Source: DATKLX01 sp035542155 (lineage in GTDB: Bacteria; Chloroflexota; Anaerolineae; Anaerolineales; Anaerolineaceae). Taken from it: a stretch of 41,843 bases of DNA. The stretch lies in NCBI GenBank assembly GCA_035542155.1, contig DATKLX010000012.1, forward strand, positions 1 through 41,843, in the 5' to 3' direction. This document shows positions 1 through 7,538 of this stretch, in pieces. Both the position numbers and the translations under genes were made by a program. The stretch's first letter is position 1. The number at the start of each line of letters is the position of its first letter. The notes under the pieces are model-generated. The model saw only the letters and a program-made list of their open reading frames with translations. It did no database searches and had not been told where the DNA came from.

Positions 1-63
1 GGCTACAAAACCTGGCCGGGAATGACCAGCGGCCTGATGGTAGCGGGAGTAGGCGTGGCTTAG
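1..63 (+). CDS. 3' end of an unrecognised gene (cut by window start)
   Basis: Frame 1 is open from the window edge to TAG at 61-63 and encodes 20 residues ending GLMVAGVGVA. The tail is rich in small hydrophobic residues, as at the end of a membrane helix, but that is too little to name a family. The terminator at 187-232 on the same strand is compatible with the end of this transcription unit. The call rests only on the open frame and could be wrong. Confidence 0.35.
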   Translation, partial: GYKTWPGMTSGLMVAGVGVA

Positions 64-152
64 CTCACCATCCTGTTTCCTGGAGAAAAACTGCCTGGGC
101 GATTTTTCCAAATTCGCCTACCAATCTTGGGACAAACACTCCACGCTCAGGA

Positions 153-180
153 TTGACGGATCCGTGAAAAGTGATACAAT
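153..180 (+). promoter_or_regulatory. Sigma70-type promoter set directly against a terminator
   Basis: A -35 TTGACG (153-158) and a -10 TACAAT (175-180) are separated by 16 bases. The expected start of transcription, around 186-188, coincides with the first base of the terminator stem at 187. Nothing is encoded between promoter and terminator. TACAAT recurs as the -10 element of several other candidate promoters in this window. Confidence 0.5.
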
Positions 181-186
181 CAGTTT

Positions 187-232
187 GTTCGTCGGCAGGG
201 AGCCCCCCTCTCCCTGTCGGCGAACTTTTTTT
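187..232 (+). terminator. Strong Rho-independent terminator
   Basis: The arms GTTCGTCGGCAGGGAG (187-202) and CTCCCTGTCGGCGAAC (210-225) pair over 16 bp, including two G-U pairs, around a 7-base C-rich loop. Seven T residues follow (226-232). It lies about 125 bases after the partial gene at the window start and right behind the promoter at 153-180. It may end the upstream unit, or it may make a tiny structured transcript of about 46 nt. Confidence 0.8.
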
Positions 233-345
233 GAAATCAGGCAAAATTTGCGTTCTCTTCACGCTGATTTGATAAAATCTACGAAAGTAACTAAGCTATC
301 TCATACCAAAGAACTGTCCAAAATCTGTAAGGTTATTTTGGGAAG

Positions 346-384
346 GGGATCGCCTGACCTGGGAATCATGGTCAGGCTGATCCC
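346..384. other. Bulged inverted repeat upstream of the WD40 regulator
   Basis: GGGATCGCCTGACC (346-359) pairs with GGTCAGGC plus GATCCC (370-384), leaving a single bulged T at 378 and a 10-base loop. There is no T tract, so it is not a classical terminator. It ends about 30 bases before the extended -10 at 412-420. It could therefore be an operator for the downstream gene or a DNA/RNA structural element. The rest of 233-486 shows no gene. Confidence 0.5.
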
Positions 385-411
385 GTTAAATTTCGATTTC
401 GTCTCCGATCA

Positions 412-420
412 TGCTACAAT
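412..420 (+). promoter_or_regulatory. Extended -10 promoter for the WD40 regulator
   Basis: TGCTACAAT fits an extended -10 (TGnTACAAT, hexamer 415-420). No good -35 is visible at 16-18 bases upstream, as is usual for extended -10 promoters. A start near 427 would give a 5' leader of about 60 bases before the ATG at 487. Confidence 0.4.
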
Positions 421-486
421 ACACTCATTCGGTAAGAATGAACAACCCATCCAGATCTGCCGATCGACCCCTACAGGCAAGGTTCA

Positions 487-3400
487 ATGGCTCATTTGGC
501 GCTTTCGTTCCTGGGGCAATATGACGTGCGGTTGGATGGCCGCCCCCTGACCGGTTTCCAATCCGACAAGGCCAGAGCCCTGCTGGCTTACCTGACGGTC
601 GAATCCGGGCGCTCCCACCGCCGCGAACGGGTCGCAAGCCTATTCTGGCCGGAATCCTCAGAGGCAACGGCCCGGGCCAGCCTGCGCAGCGCCCTCGCGA
701 ATTTACGCCGGCTCGCCAACGACGCTGAGGCTCAGACCCCCTGCTTCATCATCACTCCGGAAACAATCCAGTTCAACCTTCAGGGTGAAGTCTGGCTGGA
801 TGTTGCGGAGTTCAACCGCATGTTTCCCTCTGAGGGAAACATCACCGCCGTCCTCGACCCATCTTCGCAACTGCTGGAAGCCGCACGCTCCGCGCTTTCG
901 TTGTACCGGGGAAATTTTCTGGAAGGTCTGACGATCAAGAATTGTCCTGAGTTTGACAATTGGGCTTACCAGATCAGCGTTAGCCTTCAGAACCGCGCTT
1001 CCCACGCCTTTGGGCAGATGGCGGGCTATTTCGAACGCTGCGGAGAAATTGGTCAGGCCCTGGGCTATGCCCGCCGGCGCCTGGAGCTGGAACCCTGGCA
1101 GGAGGAGGCTCACTCCCAATTCATACGTTTGCTGGCAAAGAGCGGAGACCGGTCTGCGGCGCTGAACCAGTATGAAGCGAGCCGGCGTATCCTGGCAGAC
1201 GAGTTGGGTGTCGAACCATCGCCTGATACGATCCGGCTGGTCGAAGCGATCCGCGAAGGCAAGGGGCTGGAGGCCTATCCGGCCCTCGCGGAGCCGCTGC
1301 CCGCGCCGGGAGAACCTCCTTACAAAGGTTTGCAATTTTTCGATGTCCTCGACTCCGATCTCTTCTTTGGCCGCGAATCCCTGACGGCCCGGTTGGGAGA
1401 GCACCTGGAAGCGCTGGTGCGCTCGCTGGAAAAAGGAAGAGGCCAACCTGGGGATCATTTCCTGGCGATCGTTGGGGCATCGGGCAGTGGCAAGTCGTCC
1501 CTGCTGCGCGCGGGACTGGCAGCGCTGGTCAGCCGGAATGCATTTCCGGGTCGCGAAAAGGTTAATGGGAAGGTCCAGGTTCCATGGACCGTTGAGATCA
1601 TTACCCCCACTGCCCATCCCATGGAAAAACTGAAGGGCCTGGTGGATCGTCTTTCAGGGCGCCGGTTGCTCATCGTGGACCAATTCGAGGAGTTGTTCAC
1701 GTTGTGCCGCAGTGAACCCCAACGACAGGCCTTTATCGACCGGCTGTTGCATCGCGATGAGCCGGTCGTGATCGCCTTGCGAGCGGACTTCTACGCCCAC
1801 TGCGGGCAGTATCCGGAGCTTCGCAAGGCGCTCAGCGCGCGGCAGGAATACGTGGGCGCCATGAGCTTCGCAGAGTTGCGCCAGGCCATTGAAGAACCGG
1901 CGCGGCGCAATGGTTGGAACCTGGAACAGGGGTTGGTAGATCTGATCTTGAAGGATGTCGGGGCGACCGAGGACCGCCTGGCCGAGCCAGGCGCCCTGCC
2001 CCTGATCTCGTACGCATTATTGGAGACCTGGAAACGGCGGCGGGGACGCACGCTGGTCTTGATCGGCTACCAGGAGGCCGGCGGCGTGCATGGGGTCATC
2101 GCCAATACCGCAGAAAGGGTGTTCTCCCACCTCCAACCGGAGCGGCAAGCGATCACCCGGCGTATTTTTCTGCGCTTGACCGAGCTGGGGGAAGGCACCC
2201 AAGACACCCGGCGCCGGGCCAGCCTGGATGAACTGGTGCCTGCAGGCGAAAGCCGGGAAGCCACGCTGGAGGTCATCCGCGAGCTGGTAAACGCCCGGCT
2301 GCTGGTGACCGAATGGAGTCCGGAGGGGGGCCAGGAAGAGATCGAGATGGCCCACGAGGCCTTGATCCATCACTGGCCCAGGCTGCAAAGCTGGCTAAAA
2401 AACGACCGCGATGAGCTCCGCCTGGGGAAACGGGTCCAGGATGCGGCTCTCGAGTGGCAGGCTGAGGGCCGGGTGGATCACCTGCTCATCCACCGGGGCG
2501 AGCGGCTGGCGACCGCCTGGCAGGCTGCTCAGGAAGGGCGTCTGGCCTTCAACCAGGCTGAACTGGATTATCTGAACGCCTGCCAGGAATTAAGCGAACG
2601 CGAACGCGAGCGACGTGAACGCCAGCGCAATCTGATTATCTTCTCGACAGTCTGCATCGCGATCCTCATGGCAGGGATCGCTGCCTGGGGCCTATTCCAG
2701 GCTGACTCGGCCAGGCGACATGCAGACATCAGCCTGGCGCAGCAACTGGCTGCGCAGGCAGATGAGCTGTTGATCGCTCATTCCAACAACGATCTTGCCA
2801 TGTTACTCGCGATCGAGTCGCTGACACGCAACCCCGGGAGAGCCGCGAACGAAATCCTGGCGGACAGTTTGAGCTTCTATCCCCAGACGGTGGCTACGCT
2901 GCACCAGGAAGATCGCATTTCAACCGTTGCCTTCAGCCCGGATGGAAAACGGGTCGTTTCTGGGGGTTGGGACCGTTCGGCAAGAGTCTGGGACGTACAA
3001 AGCGGGCAGGAAGTGTCTCGTTTGGATCATGGTGGCCCCGTATCGGCAGTGGCTTTTTCTCCGGACGGAAAATGGGTGGCGTCAGCCAGCCAGGATGGGA
3101 CGGCCCGGGTGTGGGAGGCTTCCAGCGGACGCGAGCTGGCCCGGATGACCCATCAGGGGAAAGTCTGGGCGGTGGCCTTTCGTCCGGATGGGAGATGGGT
3201 CGTCTCAGGAAGCGAGGATGGGACCGCCCGAGTTTGGGAAGCCGCAACTGGGCACGAAGTTGCCCGGATGTGGCACGATGGGATGGTCTACTCGGTAGCT
3301 TTCAGCACCGATGGGACAAAAGTGGTTTCGGGGAGCCAGGATGGGACAGCGCGGGTCTGGGATCCAGCCGCCGGGCGCGAGCTAGCGCGGATCGGCGCCA

Positions 3401-4848
3401 GCAGCGAGCTGTGGGAAGCAGCTTTCAGCCCGGATGGGACAAAGGTGGTGACCAGCGGGTGGAATGGGGTGGTCGCCGTCTGGGACGCAGCAACCGGGCG
3501 AAAGATGACTGCGATGCAGCACAGCGATCAGGTTCGGGCGGTGGCTTTCAGCCCGGATAGCACCCGGATCATTTCAGGAAGCGATGATGGCACGGCGCGT
3601 GTGTGGGACGTCGAAACCGGGCGCGAGCTAACCCGAGTGCGGCACAACGGGCGGGTGCTGGCGGTCGCTTTTCACCCGGATGGCAGCCAGGCAGTCTCCG
3701 CTGGCGAGGATGGCATCACCCGGGTGTGGGATTCGTTTACCGGGCGCGAGCTGACCCATCTGGCTCATAGCGGAACTGTGCTGGCAACCAGTTTCAGCCG
3801 GGACGGAAAACTGATCGCCTGTGCTGGCTCAGATCACACTGTCCATGTCTGGCAAACCCAAACCGGCCGAGAGCTGGCACACATGCAGCACGATGGACCG
3901 GTATCGTCTGTCCAATTCAGCCCGGATGGGGAGCGGATCCTGTCGAGCAGCAACGACAATACCGTCCGCGTTTGGAACGCGGGGACCGGAGAGGAACTTG
4001 CCCACATGCTCTATGGCGCCGGGGCGCTCTCGGCGGTGTTCAGCAAAGATGGAAAACTCGTGATCTCCGGGAATGACGATGGCTCAACCCGGGTATGGCA
4101 GGCTGAGACCGGCGAAGGTGTGACCGAGATGGGTGCCGGCCAGCCGGTGTGGTCGGTAGATTTTTCTCCGGATGAAAAAGTGGTGATCTCAGGGAGTCAG
4201 GATGGCGTGATCCGCATCTGGCATTTCCAGACCGGGCAGGAATTGGGACGGTTGGAACAGAATGGGCCGGTCACGGCCCTGGCGTTCACACCGGATGGAA
4301 AGGGGATCATCTCCGGCAGCCAGAACGGAACGGCGATGAGCTGGGATCTCTCCGCTCGCAAGGAATTCAAGCGCATGCAGCACGATGGACCCGTGACCTC
4401 GGTTGTGGTCAGTCCGGATGGCAAGCTGGTCATTACCGGCAGCCAGGATGGGACGGCGCGGATCTGGGATTACCAGAGCGGGCGGGAGCTGGAGCGGATG
4501 AAACTGGATGGACCGGTGACCTCCGTGGCAATCGACGGCGAGGGTAAACTGGTCATTACCGGCAGCCAGGACGGAACAGCCCGGATCTGGGAGGTAGCCA
4601 CCGGGAGTGAGGTGGCCCGGATTATTCAGGACCAGGCGGTATTTTCCGTTGCGTTCAGCCCGGATTCGCACCGGGTGGTTACCGGCAGCGCAAATGGTGC
4701 TGTCCGCGCCTGGTTATGGCGGAATGAAGACCTGATCCAACTGGCCTGCCAGAAGCTGGTCCGCAATCTGACCCAGGCGGAGTGGAAGGAATACCTGGAT
4801 GGCCTTCCGTACCGGCAAACTTGCGCGAATCTCCCGCCGGGCCATTAA
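487..4848 (+). CDS. SARP/BTAD-type winged helix - nSTAND1 ATPase - TM - 15x WD40 protein
   Basis: A 1453-residue multidomain regulator or signalling ATPase. Residues 1-95 look like the winged helix of SARP regulators (KARALLAYL, LFWPES, SLRSALANLRR). Residues about 105-255 are the helical BTAD domain. An nSTAND1 NTPase follows, with Walker A GASGSGKSS (330-338) and Walker B IVDQFEELF around D398. A basic stretch (ERERERRERQR) precedes one hydrophobic segment (about 716-738), which predicts N-in/C-out topology. Fifteen WD40 repeats of 41-42 residues run from about 806 to 1415, then a tail with ACQKLVRNLT and a YRQTC-like end common in STAND-WD40 proteins. Family knowledge suggests STAND ATPases act as oligomerising switches. 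That this one senses through the WD40 part and binds DNA through the N terminus is inference. The ATG at 487 has only a weak ribosome site but starts exactly at the domain. Confidence 0.9.
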   Translation: MAHLALSFLGQYDVRLDGRPLTGFQSDKARALLAYLTVESGRSHRRERVASLFWPESSEATARASLRSALANLRRLANDAEAQTPCFIITPETIQFNLQGEVWLDVAEFNRMFPSEGNITAVLDPSSQLLEAARSALSLYRGNFLEGLTIKNCPEFDNWAYQISVSLQNRASHAFGQMAGYFERCGEIGQALGYARRRLELEPWQEEAHSQFIRLLAKSGDRSAALNQYEASRRILADELGVEPSPDTIRLVEAIREGKGLEAYPALAEPLPAPGEPPYKGLQFFDVLDSDLFFGRESLTARLGEHLEALVRSLEKGRGQPGDHFLAIVGASGSGKSSLLRAGLAALVSRNAFPGREKVNGKVQVPWTVEIITPTAHPMEKLKGLVDRLSGRRLLIVDQFEELFTLCRSEPQRQAFIDRLLHRDEPVVIALRADFYAHCGQYPELRKALSARQEYVGAMSFAELRQAIEEPARRNGWNLEQGLVDLILKDVGATEDRLAEPGALPLISYALLETWKRRRGRTLVLIGYQEAGGVHGVIANTAERVFSHLQPERQAITRRIFLRLTELGEGTQDTRRRASLDELVPAGESREATLEVIRELVNARLLVTEWSPEGGQEEIEMAHEALIHHWPRLQSWLKNDRDELRLGKRVQDAALEWQAEGRVDHLLIHRGERLATAWQAAQEGRLAFNQAELDYLNACQELSERERERRERQRNLIIFSTVCIAILMAGIAAWGLFQADSARRHADISLAQQLAAQADELLIAHSNNDLAMLLAIESLTRNPGRAANEILADSLSFYPQTVATLHQEDRISTVAFSPDGKRVVSGGWDRSARVWDVQSGQEVSRLDHGGPVSAVAFSPDGKWVASASQDGTARVWEASSGRELARMTHQGKVWAVAFRPDGRWVVSGSEDGTARVWEAATGHEVARMWHDGMVYSVAFSTDGTKVVSGSQDGTARVWDPAAGRELARIGASSELWEAAFSPDGTKVVTSGWNGVVAVWDAATGRKMTAMQHSDQVRAVAFSPDSTRIISGSDDGTARVWDVETGRELTRVRHNGRVLAVAFHPDGSQAVSAGEDGITRVWDSFTGRELTHLAHSGTVLATSFSRDGKLIACAGSDHTVHVWQTQTGRELAHMQHDGPVSSVQFSPDGERILSSSNDNTVRVWNAGTGEELAHMLYGAGALSAVFSKDGKLVISGNDDGSTRVWQAETGEGVTEMGAGQPVWSVDFSPDEKVVISGSQDGVIRIWHFQTGQELGRLEQNGPVTALAFTPDGKGIISGSQNGTAMSWDLSARKEFKRMQHDGPVTSVVVSPDGKLVITGSQDGTARIWDYQSGRELERMKLDGPVTSVAIDGEGKLVITGSQDGTARIWEVATGSEVARIIQDQAVFSVAFSPDSHRVVTGSANGAVRAWLWRNEDLIQLACQKLVRNLTQAEWKEYLDGLPYRQTCANLPPGH
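2902..4735 (+). repeat. Tandem 123-bp repeats encoding 15 WD40 units
   Basis: The WD40 region is built of 15 in-frame units. The first is 42 residues, units 2-14 are each exactly 41 residues (123 bp), and the last is incomplete. The core pattern is VxSVAFSPDGKxVVSGSQDGT then ARVWD and a TGRELARM-like turn. Units 13 and 14 (around 4420-4600) are nearly identical at DNA level, which suggests recent duplication. Fifteen units is one more than two seven-bladed propellers would need. Confidence 0.9.
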
Positions 4849-4860
4849 ACCCGGCGATCG

Positions 4861-6276
4861 TCAGGGTAGTTTGGATTCGGCCAGGCAGCGATCGGCCTCC
4901 GCGGCCAGGTTATCGAGCTCGCTGCGGATGTTCATCCGCACCGCGTCTTCCTGAAAGAATTTTCCGACCAATTTCCCCCCGGGGATATCGACGCATGCCG
5001 TATAGAAGGGCGTTGACAGATCGTCCAGGCGGTCCTGATATGGCACCTCGTTCAGGAAAACGCTCCAATAGGGATCGCTTTTGAGCTGCATCGCCTGGGC
5101 CACAGATTGATCCCCACTGAGGGCCTTGAGAGCAAACACCTTCTGCCCGGGGTCGGTGGTCAGCCATTTGAGCAACTGCCAGGCCTGATCCACGTGCTGG
5201 CACCTGGAGTTGATCCCCCAGCCCATCCACATGATCGCGGCGTGATGCCCTGCCGGGCCGGTGGGGAGGGGAACCACGGTCCACTTCAAACCGGGGGTCT
5301 GGTTGAAGACGTCCTGAAACCACGGCCCCCAAAATACACCGGAGATAGCGATTTTTTGCTGGCGGAAGAAATTTTCATTGTTTGCCCCGCTTCCGTTCAG
5401 ATAAGGGACCGTTGGGGCCACATGATATTTGTGGATCAGGTCGCGGTACCAGGTCCAGGCGGCCACTGCCTGGTCGCTGTTCAGATAGCCGGTGGTGGTT
5501 TTCCCATCCGGGGAAATGGTGTGCGCGCCCCACGAATACAGGAAGCTCTGGAAACCGCGCCACCAACCGCTGTCGCCGCCCCATTGGCCCAGGATGGTTC
5601 CCCAGGTGACCACATTCTTCGGATCGAATTCCGGGCTGGCTGCGTTGTTTCCGGCCTGATCTTTGGTGAGTTTTAACGCCATCTCCAGGTAATCATCGTA
5701 TGTCCAGCCTTCTTTGGGGACGGCCAACCCGGCACTGGCCAGCAGATCGGTGTTGACGTAAAAAGCGCTGACGCTGTAATCCTTGGCAATCCCCAAGGGC
5801 TTCCCATCCACAAAGCCGGCCTTGTAGACCGATTCGTAGAAGTGCTCCTCGGGGTGAAAATTATCTCTGGCCATGATGGGGGACAGGTCGGTCAGGTATC
5901 CCATGCGGGCGATGCGGGGTAGATCCGAGGTGTCAAATCCAATCAGATCCGGGGCGGTCCCATCGGTGAGCTCTTGGATTACTTTGATCCGTTCCTCAGG
6001 AAACTTCACGGTCTTCACGCGGATACAAGGGTGGGCCTGCGTGAAGGCCTGGATCACCTGGTCCCAATACTTTTGGCGGTCCGGAGACGACCAATCGTGG
6101 ACGCTGACCGTGACCGGCCCACCGGGATCCTGGCAGGCGTCTGCCGTGGGGCTGGGAGAGTTCGAAACGGGGCTCCGAGGGGTAGGAGAAGGAACCTGAC
6201 CACATGCAGCCATCAGAGAAATCACGATCCATGCCACTGCCCAACCGTAGAAACGAAAGGCGAAACGGGGTGCCAT
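4861..6276 (-). CDS. Extracellular solute-binding lipoprotein, family 1 (sugar ABC type)
   Basis: A 471-residue substrate-binding protein of the MalE/UgpB-like family 1. It has a signal peptide ending LMAAC (cysteine about residue 24), then a Pro/Ser/Thr-rich linker, so it should be a lipoprotein on the outer face of the membrane. Family features include VSVHDWSSPD near the start, WTYDDYLEMALKLT in the middle and a C-terminal AWQLLKWLT segment. The start chosen is the ATG at 6276, with an AGAGGG ribosome site 4-5 bases before it. The frame stays open further upstream, but those codons would precede the signal peptide. No ABC permease or ATPase gene is adjacent, which is unusual for this family. 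The ligand cannot be told from sequence; sugar or sugar-phosphate is a family-based guess. Confidence 0.9.
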   Translation of the reverse strand: MAPRFAFRFYGWAVAWIVISLMAACGQVPSPTPRSPVSNSPSPTADACQDPGGPVTVSVHDWSSPDRQKYWDQVIQAFTQAHPCIRVKTVKFPEERIKVIQELTDGTAPDLIGFDTSDLPRIARMGYLTDLSPIMARDNFHPEEHFYESVYKAGFVDGKPLGIAKDYSVSAFYVNTDLLASAGLAVPKEGWTYDDYLEMALKLTKDQAGNNAASPEFDPKNVVTWGTILGQWGGDSGWWRGFQSFLYSWGAHTISPDGKTTTGYLNSDQAVAAWTWYRDLIHKYHVAPTVPYLNGSGANNENFFRQQKIAISGVFWGPWFQDVFNQTPGLKWTVVPLPTGPAGHHAAIMWMGWGINSRCQHVDQAWQLLKWLTTDPGQKVFALKALSGDQSVAQAMQLKSDPYWSVFLNEVPYQDRLDDLSTPFYTACVDIPGGKLVGKFFQEDAVRMNIRSELDNLAAEADRCLAESKLP

Positions 6277-6364
6277 ATTATCCCTCTTGGTGATGGGTGA
6301 TTGAAAGCGATTTGGTTCGTATATTGGGCCGGGATTCCGGATTGGAGAATCTGAAGATAAAAAA

Positions 6365-6393
6365 ATTGTACCGCGGGATGAAACCACCGTCCA
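6365..6393 (-). promoter_or_regulatory. Promoter for the solute-binding lipoprotein gene
   Basis: On the minus strand, TGGACG (6388-6393) and TACAAT (6365-6370) are separated by 17 bases, about 90 bases upstream of the ATG at 6276. The -35 matches the consensus in four of six positions. It lies in the 203-base gap after pyrD, where no clear pyr operon terminator was found. Confidence 0.4.
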
Positions 6394-6479
6394 TAGGTAT
6401 TCGTCACGAAGAAAATATGACAAATCCTGTGAGTCTCATAAAAACACTCCCACCCCTCGCCCCAGGGTCGTGGCGCAGA

Positions 6480-7538
6480 TCAGATTGCGTATGCCATACA
6501 GGAAGGCCGGTTTTCGGGAGAACTCAGGATCTTTCTCACTAACCCCGGCCCCGCGTAGATCAGGCCCGTATAGAGCTGGACCAGGACGGCCCCGGCGTCC
6601 AGCTTCTCTCGCGCGTCGACCACGGACATCACCCCGCCGCTGGCGACGACCGGCAGGCGCGTGGTCTGCCCCAGGCGGCGGGAGATTTCCCGGATCAGGC
6701 AGGTGTTTCGGGCTTTGAGCGGCGCCCCGCTCAGCCCTCCGGTCTCCCCGGCGCGTGAGGAGAAGAGCCTTTCGCGGTTCAAAGTGGTGTTGCTGGCGAT
6801 GAGGCCGTCCATCCCGGTCGATAGAATGGCTTCGAGAGCCCCGTCTAGCTCGTCTGAAAGAAGGTCAGGCGACAGTTTTACCAGCAGGGGTAAAGGCCGG
6901 GGCAGGTAGGCGCGCCCGGCGGCCAGGGGATTGAGCAGGCGCTCCAGGGCCTGGCGGGTTTGCAGGCTGCGCAACCCGGGCGTGTTTGGCGAGCTGACGT
7001 TGATCGCCAGATAGTCGCACAGCGGCGCGAAAATCCTCAACAAGTCCAGGTAATCCTGGGCCGCCTCCTCCAGTGGGGTGTCTTTATTCTTGCCGATATT
7101 GACCCCCAGGATGGCGCCCTTTGGACGCCAGCCGCCTGCCAGCCGCCGTGCGATGGCCGCGGCCCCCTGGTTGGGGAAGCCCATGCGGTTGATCACAGCG
7201 CGGTCTTCGACCAGGCGGAAGATGCGCGGCCGGGGATTGCCCGCCTGGGGCTGGGGCGTGACTGTGCCCACCTCGACGTGGCCAAATCCAAGCAGGGCGA
7301 GGCCCTGCCATGCCAGGGCATCTTTGTCGTATCCGGCGGCCATCCCCAGCCGGTTGGGGAAGCGAAGCCCGAAGACTTCGACGGGGTCCGCGGATTGCCC
7401 GGCGGCGAACATCGCGCGCACCAGCACCCTTCCCGGCATGGACCCGGCGGCCAGGCGCAGGAGGGCGAGGGTGACCCGGTGGGCTGCTTCAGGGTCCAGG
7501 CGAAAGATCAATGGGCGGAGGAGCGGGTAGAGTTCCAT
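6480..7538 (-). CDS. pyrD: Dihydroorotate dehydrogenase, quinone-dependent (class 2)
   Basis: A 352-residue FMN enzyme oxidising dihydroorotate to orotate with electrons passed to quinone. The class 2 features are the N-terminal helical extension (MELYPLLRPLIFRLDPEAAH), which binds the membrane and quinone, and the active-site loop INVSSPNTPGLR containing the catalytic serine. MAAGYDKDA, VVASGGVMS and LVQLYTGLIYAGP are further family motifs. Its ATG shares one base with the stop of pyrFE (TGATG), so it is translationally coupled as the last gene of the operon pyrC-pyrB-pyrFE-pyrD. The length is normal for class 2. Confidence 0.97.
   Translation of the reverse strand: MELYPLLRPLIFRLDPEAAHRVTLALLRLAAGSMPGRVLVRAMFAAGQSADPVEVFGLRFPNRLGMAAGYDKDALAWQGLALLGFGHVEVGTVTPQPQAGNPRPRIFRLVEDRAVINRMGFPNQGAAAIARRLAGGWRPKGAILGVNIGKNKDTPLEEAAQDYLDLLRIFAPLCDYLAINVSSPNTPGLRSLQTRQALERLLNPLAAGRAYLPRPLPLLVKLSPDLLSDELDGALEAILSTGMDGLIASNTTLNRERLFSSRAGETGGLSGAPLKARNTCLIREISRRLGQTTRLPVVASGGVMSVVDAREKLDAGAVLVQLYTGLIYAGPGLVRKILSSPENRPSCMAYAI

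Noticed and set aside
164..550. ORF of 128 codons crossing the terminator and promoter region
   Set aside because: It runs through the terminator stem and into the regulator start, and the product is not protein-like.
2902..4735. CRISPR-like periodic repeat
   Set aside because: The 123-bp period is a coding WD40 array with no spacers and no short direct repeats.
6421..6480. Terminator of the pyr operon after pyrD
   Set aside because: There is a short T run, but I could not find a stable stem in front of it.
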